A stretch of 64,000 nucleotides of DNA from Cranoglanis bouderius (taxonomy: Eukaryota; Chordata; Actinopteri; Siluriformes; Cranoglanididae), in contig CM042553.1 of the NCBI GenBank assembly GCA_023630585.1, positions 19,926,520 through 19,990,519 of the forward strand, given 5' to 3'. The notes under the pieces were generated by a model, which ran no database searches, was not told the origin of the DNA, and saw only the letters and a list, made by a program, of their open reading frames with translations. Both the position numbers and the translations under genes were made by a program. This document shows, one piece after another, positions 14,440-27,800 of this stretch (position 1 is the stretch's first letter; every line of letters starts with the position of its first letter).

Positions 14440-17368
14440 CAGCACACACTCCTACCTAAACTAAATGGCAAAATAAGCATGGAAATGTTCTTAGCTGAAG
14501 TTCTAGAACTTGGCTGTTTGCCAGACACATCGTGGCTGTCTTCACAAGCTCCTAAGGATGGCCGCTGTTAATATTCACCACCAGTGAACTGGAGAGCACT
14601 TTGGAGGCAGCCTCCACTCTCTCGATAGCGAGAGGAAAGCGCAGTCGTCTTGTACCTATCAATCCCCTGTCTCCCAAATCCCCGCCACCGCTCATGCAGA
14701 GCCCAGGCTGTGTTTACATGACTCAGTGCACATGGGTGTCCACAGGACCGACTCTTAAATGATCATTAGGATTTCACGCAGCTTACTCGATTGCCTTGCC
14801 GGCAAACCATATTCCTAATCCTTCTCCCAGCATCGGGGCAGGACGCTCACACTCACTGTTCCTCACTGCCTTCCATTACACGAAGGAGTAAATTGTTTTT
14901 CTGATACAATCTTCTTGAAGACTCTTTGAAACAAAAGTGACAGCAAATAGATGTTTGTGACAGTTATTTGCTTTTATTTGTTAAGATATTTGTGTGTGAT
15001 TATTATTTATTTATCGTGTAAAATGTTTGTCTGTGATGATATTTGTTTATTTTTGTACAAGATATTTGAATGTGATGATTATTTATTTAGTTATTGTATA
15101 AAATGCTTGTGATTGTTTATTTTTGTGATGATTATTTGGTTTTTTTGTTATATAAGATTTTTGTGTGTAATGATTACTTGTTATGTAGATGTTTGTGATG
15201 ATTATTCATTTATTTGTTATGTAGATGTTTGATGATTTTTCGTTTATTTTTGTTTGTGATGATTATCACGTTTTCCTGTGATGATTTTGTTTGTTGTATA
15301 ACATGTTTGTATGTGATAATTATTTGTTTGTCATATAAGATTCTTGTGTGTGGTGATGATTTGTTTATTTGATGCATAATACAGTGGGGGAAAAAAGTAT
15401 TTGATCCCCTGCTGATTTTGTACGTTTGCCCACTGACAAAGAAATGATCAGTCTATAATTTTAATGGTAGGTGTATTTTAACAGTGAGAGACAGAATAAC
15501 AACAAAAAAATCCAGAAAAACACATTTCAAAAAAGTTATAAATTGATTTGCATTTTAATGAGGGAAATAAGTATTTGATCCCCTATCAATCAGCAAGATT
15601 TCTGGCTCCCAGGTGTCTTTTACACAGGTAATGAGCTGAGATTAGGAGCGCTCTCTTAAAGGGACTGCTCCTAATCTCAGCTTGTTATCTGTATAAAAGA
15701 CACCTGTCCACAGAAGCAATCAATAAATCAGATTCCAAACTCTCCACCATGGCCAAGACCAAAGAGCTGTCCAAGGATGTCAGGGACAAGATTGTAGACC
15801 TACACAAGGCTGGAATGGGCTACGAGACCATCGCCAAGCAGCTTGGTGAGAAGGTGACAACAGTTGGTGCGATTATTCGCAAATGGAAGAAACTGTCAGT
15901 CTCCCTCGGTCTGGGGCTCCATGCAAGATCTCACCTCGTGGAGTTTCAGTGATCATGAGAACGGTGAGGAATCGGCCCAGAACTACACGGGAGGATCTTG
16001 TTAATGATCTCAAGGCAGCTGGGACCATAGTCACCAAGAAAACAATTGGTAACACACTACGCCGTGAAGGACTGAAATCCTGCAGCGCCCGCAAGGTCCC
16101 CCTGCTCAAGAAAGCACATGTACAGGCCCGTCTGAAGTTTACCTGAATGATTCAGAGGAGAACTGGGTGAAAGTGTTGTGGTCAGGTGTGGTCAGATCTC
16201 TTTGGCATCAACTCAACTCGCTGTGTTTGGAGGAGGAGGAATGCTGCCTATGACCCCAAGTCATAACACCATCCCCACCGTCAAACATGGAGGTGGGAAC
16301 ATTATGCTTTGGGGGTGTTTTTCTGCTAAGGGGACAGGACAACTGCACCGCATCAAAGGGACGATGGACGGGGCCATGTACCGTCAAATCTTGGGTGAGA
16401 ACCTCCTTCCTTCATCCAGGGCATTGAAAATGACCTTAATGACTTGGAGAGGATCTGCAAAGAGGAGTGGGACAAAATCCCTCCTGAGATGTGTGCAAAC
16501 CTGGTGGCCAACTACAAGAAACGTCTGACCTCTGTGATTGCCAACAAGGGTTTTGCCACCAAGTACTAAGTCGAAGGGGTCAAATACTTATTTCCCTCAT
16601 TAAAATGCAAATCAATTTATATCTTTTTTGAAATGTGTTTTTCTGGATTTTTTTGTTGTTATTCTGTCTCTCACTGTTAAAATACACCTACCATTAAAAT
16701 TATAGACTGATCATTTCTTTGTCAGTGGGCAAACGTACAAAATCAGCAGGGGATCAAATACTTTTTTCCCCCCACTGTATGTTTGTATATATTTTTACTA
16801 ACTTACACAAGGACTTGTACATTGAAAAAAAGAAAACGTGTAATTGTTGCTATGGTGAAGTTCTCTGTGAGGAGATGTTTTTGGAAGGAGTCTCCAGTAT
16901 CAGTGCTTTGTAAAATTAGGAGGTAAATCTTTAATTATGTTTTTACCAACATGGGAAAGTCTTCAGGATCGAGAGGGGACTTTTTGCTTTGCGTTTTTTC
17001 TTTAACATGACATGCTACTTTTTTTTTGTCTCATTAACCTCGAGAGAGAGGGTGGCAATGGATAGACTACACTTTGTGGACGTTAATGTAACTGTGAATG
17101 GATAAAAATTAAGCCATGTTGTTATTTAGTGAATAAAAAATTGAAGTGGTTGGCAAATATCTGTGGTATAAGAGGAATAAAAGTTTGGGACACACTGTTA
17201 TTAAAAAATAATCAACTTCATCATTGATTATTTTCCTATAACAGCAATCCCTGTCATATTTTATTTTTTAACTGACTAAATAAAAACAGTTGGAAACTGT
17301 TTGGACCCTACTGCACGTGTAATGAAATTTCAGACGCAGATCAAGCAGATAGTGAAAGGCTGTCAGGC

Positions 17369-17402
<34 letters not shown>

Positions 17403-19558
17403 CTGTATGTGCATGTGTACATGCAAGTATTTATGAGTGATTATCATTTTGATTAAACAACTAGACAAAAGCATTAATTAAATCTGAGAATGCCCCCTGT
17501 ATGTGTGAGAATAGGCAGCAGGCCCAGGAGTGGAGCTGCATGTCTCGGTCTGCCACCTGCACATTGGAGGCCACATTCGGGTTTAACTAACTCTCCGAGC
17601 TCCCTCCAGAATACAAATGATACACAGAGGAAGCCAGAGTGAAGAAGGAGCCAAAAAGAAAGAACGAGGCTGCAATGAGGCCCTGTGGTGAAGGCAACAG
17701 GGAAGAGTGTATGGGACTGGGCCAAATGTGTTGACAATAAAAGTAAAATATCTCTGCTGAACTTTTCCAGACACAATTAGATCACTGCGTCTGATCTAAA
17801 AGTTCCAGGAGCTGAACTTTTTAACTGAAAATAAGTGAATAAGTGAGACAGACGTACCAAAAAAATCCTATGAAACAAATGTAAACACACTGCCTCTGCC
17901 AGCTTGGCTTCTTCCCATAGTGCATCCTGGTGCCATCTTTTCCCCAGGTAAGCGACACACACGCACCCGACTGTCCACATGATGTAAAAGAAAACGTGAT
18001 TCATCAGACCAGGCCACCTTCTTCCATTGCTCCACGGTGCAGTTCTGATGCTCCCGTGCCCACTGTAGGTGTTTTCCATGGTGGACAGGGGTCAGCATGG
18101 GCACTCCGACCGGTCTGCAGCTACGCAGCTCCATACACAGCTGTGATGCTCTGTGTGTCCTGACACTTTTCTATCATAGCCAGCATTAACTTTAACAGCA
18201 ATTTGTTAAAAAGCAAGAGCCTTGGGTGCCCATGACCCTGTTGCTGGTTCACCGGTTGTCCTTCCTTGGACCACTTTTGGTAGGTACTAACACTGCACAC
18301 CGGGAACACCCCACAAGACCTAGTCGTCTAGCCATCACAATTTGGCCCTTTTTCAAAGTCAGTCAGATCCTTAGGCTTGCCCATTTGTCCTGCTTCCAAC
18401 ACATCAACTTCAAGAACTGACTGTTTACTTGCTGCCTAATATATCCCACCCCTTGACAGGTGCCACCGTAACGAGATAATCATGTCATTCACGTCACCTG
18501 TCAGTGGTTTTAATGTTATGGCTGATCGGTGTACATATCCTTCCAACTGTTCTTGTTTGTGAGGAGCTGAATGATCACTCATCACTGCCTAAACACTTTC
18601 CATAAGACTCGAGACTGAAATCAACACCCAGCCATCTCCCGAAAGGCCTGTTCCCGCCTGCTCTGCCCTGCTCGAACAGGCTTTTAAAGAGATTGAATGA
18701 GGTCGCGAACAATAAAAAATGAGCTTTTTCTGCTGATATAACTCTCTTGCTTTTTAATTAGAACAGTTAACCACAAGGTTTTGAAATGCCAAAGTGTTGG
18801 GGGCCAGGGAAGGGCTTTAAAAAGCGCTTAGCAATCACCGGGCTGACAAAAATCTGTTGCCCTCAGGGGCATAACTCCGAGCAGCGTGTGGGCTTCGTGC
18901 CAACCATGAGCAGCGCCAAAGACTAAAGACAGGCTTAAAGGAGCTGAACGAGCTCTTAGGTTTGTTAAGAAGAAGCTAGAAGAAGCAGGAAGAATCTCTG
19001 TGTCTCTGTCTCTTAATAATACGCTTTATGGTTTTTATCACCATTACAGCGGATGTGTGCTCTTCTTAAATATAGCTAGCACTTGTTTCTTTTAGATTTA
19101 AAGCATGTTCAAATATTTAAAAAATCAAAACGAGAGCCCCCCCCACCCTTAATGAATATGATGCAACTAATCATATTAGCTAACAACTTATTCTCTAATA
19201 AATGCCTCTAACTTCTTTCATGTCCTCTGAAAAGCTTTTGGAATCTTGCAGTTCAGGGCCTGCAGTCATCCCACATCCATCTCTGAATTCCTACACCGGC
19301 CTCCGTGTGGCCCACCTTCAAACCCAGCCAGGTGTGTATCCTGGCACCTGTGTGGTTGCTTTAACAGAGCCACGTTGTAATTAGTGCAGGGCCAGCCCTC
19401 CTGTTTATGCTAAATCAATTAATCAGCTGTCATTATGCACACGGGTTGTGAGTAATTGCGAGCTGGCGAACACTGTCGAACGATAATGGCAGAGCGCGAA
19501 CGTTCTCATTAGAGGGGAGAAGCGGGCGGCCACCCCTGTAATGAAAACAACAAAACAC

Positions 19559-19617
<59 letters not shown>

Positions 19618-22326
19618 TTTCCACCTCCTTTAAGCTCCATCCTTTCACAAAATGCCACTCTGTAGGGAAGCTAGTCCTTGTTCTGGTTTTACCGAAACAT
19701 TATGCACAACCAGAGACAGCTGGTATAAATGAGCTAGCAGGGCTAAGCCTCCGTGTCTTTTCAAGATAAAAACATATCAATAATATGGTTCATGTTTTCC
19801 AGATTATTTGCTGTGAGCAAATGTTTTGTGTGACCAAATGCAACAGTACCACTAACCTGCCAAATCAAAAACACACGCACATAATGATATGAAGGAACAA
19901 GGCTACGGCTGATTTCTTTCTAGCCCAGGCTATAGATTCCTGCAGCCTATCAGAGACAGATGTGTCAGGTGATTACACAGAGTGAAACGCCCCCCAGATT
20001 TGACCTCCATTTTAACTTTACGGGGGGCGCACATCGTGTACATTTCATTTCTTCAATGAATGTACTCTTAGCCAACTTCGTCTACAAATGTAAGTAGCTT
20101 GTTATCATTGTTGTAGCTCTCAAATGATTACTTACATTAGCGATTTTGGACTTTATTTGACGTTCTATATACGGTTTGATTGAGTAACGACTTTTAAGTG
20201 TTTAATGATTCAAAATAATAATACTAATAATCCACTAGCTAATCTACAATCCTGCTTGAAGTACCATGACAGAAATGGGTGTGATTAAGCTAACAAATTT
20301 ATATGACATATAAAAACGTAAATATTTTTTTTGAATTTTTGGTGACGATTTACAACACGAATATATAGTCAAATATATAGGTATCAGTGTCCCAATGTGT
20401 AATGAGCCAGGGTCCTTACCAGTGCTTGAACTCATGTACAGGATATACTGATTCACCACCTAGGGAGCTGATGGAGACACACCCCAATTCTGACCATTAA
20501 AAAAAATTCCCTGAAGATCCACCAATAAGCTTCGAGACATGAAAACCCATTGTGTAGTCTGGCACTACGGGACAATCGTTTTGATATTGACAATCAATTT
20601 GTGTTTAATCTACTTTTAGTTTCTCTCCCCTTCCACAATCACTCAGTCACTGTTAATGACATGAGCGCTGTTGTTGTTGTTGTTAATCACAAACTTGGCC
20701 CAAATACCAATCAACCAACCAACCAATCATCACGATCATCCGTCCAAAAGAAATCACTGCCTGAGGTTGGTATTCAATACATATCCAATGTGAACACATA
20801 AAACACGTTTTCGTGTTCCGTTTGTGATTTCCTCGCCTGCTCTTGGTCATTAGCCTCAAAAACAGAGCTCAGATGTTGGTCAACTTTCAGCAGCTTTAAT
20901 GATCTCACAGCGTGCGGTCACCCAGCTCTATATGTGAGCGTAGGTGGTTCCCAAAAGCTCCATACATCTCGTTCCAGCGTCTAATCACTCCTTGTGCAAT
21001 CACACGCTGCTCCAGAGCAGAGAAAACCAATAGCGAGTTCAGGACAGCTGAACTGAAGGGCCGAACACGCTAAACATGTAAAGATATGGGTATTATCTCC
21101 TGTACAACATCTTCTGAAAGGTCAGAAGGTGTTGATTCATTTTCTATAAGAGCAGCTCTGACAGTAGTAATTTATTATGAACAGGTTTATCGTTTCCATA
21201 GTAACGACTCATTCACAGGGACTTGTATGGTGGACGATCTACATAAACTAAGGTTAATAATAATTTTTTTTTTAAAAAGAAGATTTTTTTGTTGTTTTTA
21301 ATCAAAGAAAAATATCATCACTGATATGCTGACGTTTTCTGTAATATTTATGGAAGGAGTCTCCAGTGTCAGCATTTTGTAACAATTAAGCTGTAACATG
21401 ACAAGCTGTGCTTTTTCGTCTTATTAATTCGAATGTCTGGTGAAGGAACGACTGTTTATAGCAGGTATATTGCTGTTTCGTAGACCTTCCTCAACATTAA
21501 ATGTAACTATAAATGGATAAAAAACCTGAAACGTTAGTAAAAATGACTGTTGGTTAAGACGAATAATAATAACACTTCTGGATGTGATTTTATTCGAAAA
21601 TAATAATCTTCGCGGTGGTAAGAGTTACTCCGCTGTGTATCACGTCAACCCGTTGTTGATTATTTTCCTACAACAGCATGCCCCGGAGTGTTTTACTCCT
21701 TATGTAGTTACAGTTTTCCACTTGTATCTTTAGCTTTCCATCTTAAATAAACCAGTAAAAGACTTACGCTCATACCGCTCACACTGGTATCCATTTTGGT
21801 GTAGGGTGCGTTGCCATAGAAACAACTAATGCCCGAGTAGAAACGCTGAGTCATCATCTTGCAATTAGTGTAATTTGGACACGATAATATCAGTGAACAC
21901 AGTAATATTATTAATATACGCACGCACACACACAGTTTAATAAAAACCCATCTAATACAACAATTAGTGTGGAATTATTGAGACAGTAGCGCGAAAGTGG
22001 AAGAGTGTCCTCAACGCCACAGCAAATTCTTTCCCATTCACACACACACTCAGAGCTCCAGACTATCCTGTGATGTGTGTTACAGCCTCTGTAAACCAAA
22101 GAAAAGCCCACAGCTCACACAATACGAGTGCAAAAATGAGACGGTGTGAAGTCCAGTGTATTTCTGAGCCACTGATTGACTCACACTTGGATGTCCAGCA
22201 GGATCCTCTTGTCCTCCTCCACGTGGATGCCCCAGATGCAGTCCTGCCCTTTGTCATAGGCTTCAGGCCAGTTCGGTGAGAGCACCACTCCTGCCGAATC
22301 TGTGATCTCCCCACTGCACACAGCTG

Positions 22327-22358
<32 letters not shown>

Positions 22359-22418
22359 TACTACTATATACACATTGTTTTAGGTTTTATTTAAAGACGT
22401 CTGTTACTGAAAGGCTGA

Positions 22419-22465
<47 letters not shown>

Positions 22466-24497
22466 GCTGACAGAGCTGTGTCAGTGTACACTCACCACGG
22501 CAGGCCGGCTCCGTCTCATTCCACTGTGGGTTCTCGGGGTCCACACACTCGATGGTGACGGAGCCCTGCTCCAGCGTGTAGCCCGGCTCGCAGGAGAACT
22601 CCACCACCGCGCCCACTCCGAACGACACGTCACTGCTGGAGAAGTTGCCGTACTTCACGAACGGCTTGTAGCACGTGCCCTGGCCAAAAGCTGACAAATA
22701 CACACTTCACCAGTCACCTCACACTCCAAACCCCATTCTTTTAAAGATAAAATCTAACATATTGACAAACTTTACTGATCTCTTTGTGTTGAAATGACCC
22801 ATACTGAAATTTCCTGAAAGTAGGTAATAAAAATTATTTTAAAAAATTCTAAAAGTGGATACCAAATATACTGAAAAATATACAAAATGTTGATGCTAAC
22901 GGATAGTAATAGATACTAGCAATACAAACTATTACTAAAAGTGTACAGTATACTAAAAAGCACTGAGATTTACTAAAAGTGTATACTAAAAATACAAAAG
23001 AATTTACTAAAAGTGGATACTAAAAATAATTTAAAAAAACTATTAAATAAAAAAATTGGATATAAAAACTACCAAAAAAAAATGTACAAAGTGTATACTA
23101 AAAATATAATATATTTTACTAAAAGTGAATATTAAAACTAATTTTAAAAAATTACATAAAAATTTTATATTAAAAAAGTACTACAATTGGATGATAAAAA
23201 TACTAAAAATTGTTAAAAGTGTATACTAAAAAATACAAAAATATTTTTTCCAATTTTACAATAATACATTCCAATTAATACATTCATTTAATAATGTTCT
23301 TAAACTACAAATGTTCTCACACCATGAATGATAGATTTTACTTGCTATTTTTAAATAAATGTAATAATTTGCTAAGCAGTGAACAGACCACTAGGATTAA
23401 CCTGTTAAACTAGTCATTGCATATTTTATACTAGTTGCTTAATATTATGCTTTTAAGGTGATAAGCTGAGAGGGGTTGTGTTAGCTATGATGGCAAAAAT
23501 AGCTTTTTATTCAAAAATACTGAGAAAAGAGGTATTCATAGGTAATGGTGATAAAATTCAGGATAAAATGAACGCTTCTTGGCTTGAGTCCACCTGAATT
23601 AAATTCAAGACAAACTGTGTGACTGAGCTGTTTTAATTTTAAATGTGGCATTTTTGGGACAGTGTTTAAGGTTCTGCTCTATTAATAGTTTTGAGGTAAA
23701 ATCCCAAGGTTGCCACCTGTTTGGCTTGGATTGTGAGAAGCATCTGGCAAATGTAACTAGTTAGTCATCATAACTGTGTGAGTTAGATGGTAAAGAACGG
23801 TTAGTACCTTCGTATCGTATGGCAGCACCAGTGCAGGTACCCGTCTCGTCCGTGGTGAACTCGATGAACAGATGCCTCCCCGTGCTCACTACCCCCTCGT
23901 TGGGAAGATATTCCACCTCGTAAGAGTCGTACACAGGAGGCGAGTCGATGTTGTTCCCGTTCTTGATCAACAGCCTGTGCAAAAAAACAAAAAAAAAAAA
24001 AACAAGACAGATTGGTGTTAGGCATTGTCGCAATTGTTAGTGACAACGAAAAGTAAAGATCAAAAGAGCATTGGGGCTTTTAAGTCGGGCTTTTTCATGT
24101 TTTTTTTCGGTCTCATCTACGGAGGTAGCGTCTCGCTGGGCTCCGATTCATTAAAGAGCCATTTGTTAGCTCTGCCTCGAGACAGTCAGAAAATGTAATT
24201 AAATTTCCTCTCTCCCGTACTTTCTGCTACGGCCTCTGTGGTCGCATGATTAATTTGCAGGCGAGGGATGCTCTTAATTACGCTGAATGCCGAATGCAGA
24301 CCGCTGTGGATTCCGCAGATGGGAACACAGGAAGGTTTGAGGCATGGATTAAGATTTAGGGATGTACCCTTGTGTCTGTATAATCAAAGCACCCTGAATC
24401 TGAATGCAGGGCTCTGTGGGGATCCGACTCGCAATTATTCAAATGAAACAAATCAGATATAATGTATACAAACACACACACACACACATACGTACAT

Positions 24498-24583
<86 letters not shown>

Positions 24584-24769
24584 GTTACCTGTCGTCGTCC
24601 TCAGCCAGAGCGACTTTCTCAAAGTGCACGTGCAGCCTGTGGCCCTCAGGGGCCTCCAGCACCCAGTGACATGTAAGGTTGTTGCTGTAGTTGCCCGGAA
24701 ACCCAGGAGAGATGATGCGGCCCATAGTGGCATTTTTAAGCATTCCTCCACAAGAGGCTGTTATCAGAG

Positions 24770-24832
<63 letters not shown>

Positions 24833-27800
24833 AAGAGTGTGATTGGGAGAAGAAAGTGGTGAAAGTGACAAGAAGTCACTATTGCTAAAAAATGTTGCAG
24901 TGTCCAAAAAAACAAAACAAAACAACAACAAGCTGAGGACTGGGTTTTTAGTGTGTGGGAGTGAGAAAAACAGAACTAAAGATGTTTGCTTGAACATTTG
25001 TCTGTGTATCTGAAAGTGCATGAAAAATCCTCCTAAAACATACAGTTACTGCTTTCAAATGTTTGTTACAAATACATTAAGGCGACAATTAATCTTTACT
25101 ACCGACGCTGACACCAAGACGATGAACGAACACCTTAACACATGGCCCGAAGAACAGAGATTTATGAAGGGTCATTTATCCAGACAAAAGCTAATCAATC
25201 ATGAGTTATGGCTTTATAGAACTGACGGCGTTAAGCAACAGTGATGCAATACTATGGCTCAGCTCAATCAGAATCTCTTTATTCATTACATTTCCAGTGA
25301 ACAATTATGAATATGACTTAATAATACTCCATAATCCAGTCAAGTTAGTTTATGTTCGCTGGCTAGTTGGCTTTAGCAGTGAAAATGATATAAATGTATG
25401 AATATGACTTAAAATTCCTCTCAGAAACCTTGTTGATAGCTTATGCTCGCCAGCGGTGACCATTTGTAAATATAACCTCTTGACAATTTATCTGTCATTA
25501 GCCAGCTATTAAGAATTAGTAGTGATATTCTGAATATGTATTAAAATTACTTCAGTATCCTCTCAGCGTGAAGCTAACTAAAGTTTTCCCACTAGCTTAG
25601 AATAGGTTAGCATCGAAGATGATTAACATCTATTAATATGACCTAAATTCATCTAAACAATCCAGCAATGTTAGCTAATAGTAATCAGCTAGCTAGGATT
25701 AGCAATGAAAGTGATAAATGTACATGAATATGACTTCAAAAATCCTCTCAAAAACCTGTTGTTAGCATATATTCACGGGAGCGTATCTATGTTCCCAGGG
25801 TCCTATGTTCCCCAGATTTATATGGCACATAATGAACACACGGTTATTTAAAGCTGGAGTTAGCAAAACTGAGAGCTGGTACGTGTTCGTACTTAACACT
25901 TTGTTCCTTTTATGACCGTTTGCTGTGTTTTATAGGCTACAGTACGGCATTTCTTCAGTTTAGTGTATACATTTCACTACTGTTCATGCATGGAGTTGAA
26001 CTCTATGAATGTATGAATGTAGACTAACAGCTATTTTTAGAGCAGCACAAATGAGGGTTCAGCTTGTGCAACCTAGTTAATTTACCAAGTTCATAACTTT
26101 CATAAATTTCAACTGTGGATGAATTATGGATTTTAAACGAATGTACGATGTTATTGTGTATTTCGTGTTTAAAGTTAAAAGGTAATAAAGTTAATAGGGC
26201 CCTGGGAAAATGAGTCCTGACTACAGTACTGTGCAAAAGTTTTAGGCACGTGTAAAGAAATGCTGTAGAGCAAAGATGCCTTCAAAATAATGAAATGAAA
26301 TGTTTGTACATTAAGAAAATAAATACAGTAAAGAGCAGTAAACAGTAGTAAATGAAACAAAGTCAATATCTGTCGTGAGAAAAAAATCAAAATCAAAATA
26401 AAAAATAGTAGTCTCCGGTACAATGTGTGCAGTTTTATAAGGAAATGAGCTGGTAAGTTTTATTGAGCATCTTGCAGAACCAGACACAGTTCTTCTGGAC
26501 ACTTTGACTTTCGCACTCGCTTCTTATTTCTGCAGTGAAACCCAGCAGCCTTCATTGTGTTTACTGTCTGAAAAGTGTCTCTTACTGTAATATACTGCTT
26601 TCTTTAATGACATACAAACATTTTTCTGTAACATTTCATTTTGTGCCAGAAAACTAATGTTTGGGAATCTAAAATGTTTTTTTTTTTTTTTTTTTTTTTT
26701 GTACTGACTTGATAATGTAGACGTCATAAAATAAAAAATCTATAACAAAGTTTGTACTAAAAAAAAAAGGGTGCCTAAAACTTTTGCACAGTACCGTATA
26801 TAAACCCGTTTGAAAATGTTACTTAATGTGTGTTAACGGAATACTAAACCGGGGGACATAGGACCCTGGGAACATAGGAATGACCCCATATTGACCAGCT
26901 AGCTAGCATCAGCCATGAAGATTGCAGTCATTTGCAAGTATTCCTCTCAGAAATCTTGTCAATTTATCTTTTGGAATTTTCAACATTTATTAAAATGCCT
27001 TCAAAATCCTCTTAGAGTCAAGTTAGCTAGAGTTTGACAGCTAGCTAGCATTAGCAGTGAAGATTATTAACATTTCTTCATATCATTTAAGCTAATAGTA
27101 ATCAGCTAGCTAGCATTAGCTGTAAAAAAAAAATAATAATAATAATAATAATAATGAATATGCCTTTAATGGGTCCTGTCAGATTAGCTTATGAGCAACT
27201 AGCAGTGAAGAATATGACTATGAATATGAACAGGAATTTCCTAAAGATCGTGAGCAGAAAGGAAATAAGTTCTGTTATTATTTAATTTCTCTTAATTTCA
27301 GTGATTTCAACTGATGAAGTCACTTGAAAGAATGTCTCTGTTACACAAATTACAGACTGAAAGCAAATTATTCATTGAAAAATGTACTTGTCCCCATGTC
27401 ATTAGCACGCCAGCTAACCACATTTTGTGTGCTACTTCTATGCTAACAAAAACCTAACACTGTTACTCAATACTGAAAAATGATTATAAGTCAAACACTA
27501 AGTTGAACACACCAACATTCCAGACAAAAGTAATTTATAATATTGTACATTGCAAGTAAAATAAATACAGTATACAAACACTAGTGATAAATAAAGCGAT
27601 TGCAGCTCCTTACCTACACATTTGGGCTCTTTGCCACTCCAGTATGGCATGGTGGCATTGCGGCACGTCAGTGAGGACACGCCATGAAGCTGGTATCCAG
27701 TTAGGCAGAAGAAATAGGCCTCCCCTCCAACATGGAGGCTGCTCACAGTCACCTCGCCATTAGCCAGGGCTTGTGGGAAAGCGCAGCTCAAAACAAAGGC

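Larger units (their letters stand above)
12347..22184 (-). other. Intron splitting CUB3 (9.8 kb)
   Basis: Holds MITE pieces (12379-12600), a small hairpin (12868-12970), a SINE/LINE tail (13078-13262), two Tc1-like relics (15382-16777, 17860-18531), MITE family copies (16800-17260, 21085-21715), microsatellites and several unique-looking blocks with mixed base composition (about 13270-13850, 14440-14900, 18590-18930, 19380-19520). 14900-15370 is a T/G-rich low-complexity stretch. 19660-20880 shows nothing recognised. Confidence 0.8.
25300..27240. repeat. Decayed repeat array with GCTAGC / TTAGCAGTGAA core, block 1
   Basis: A motif of the type TTAGCAGTGAAAATGAT, then TATTAATATGACCTAAAATC and CCTCTCAGAAACCTTGTTGA recurs at about 25370, 25600-25660, 25697, 26906 and 27050, usually preceded by CAGCTAGCTAGCATTAG. 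Spacing is irregular, about 80-180 bp. It is split by the MITE at 25787-26877 and resumes after it. Confidence 0.7.
24758..27613 (-). other. Intron between Sushi1 and CUB2a (2.9 kb)
   Basis: Filled by the decayed GCTAGC-type array (from about 25300), a MITE inserted in it (25787-26877) and a Tc1-like MITE inside that (26224-26796). 27240-27600 shows nothing recognised. Confidence 0.8.

Noticed and set aside
17474..17776. 100-codon minus-strand ORF
   Set aside because: No family match, sits between a MITE copy and a Tc1-like relic, and overlaps another open frame; likely chance.
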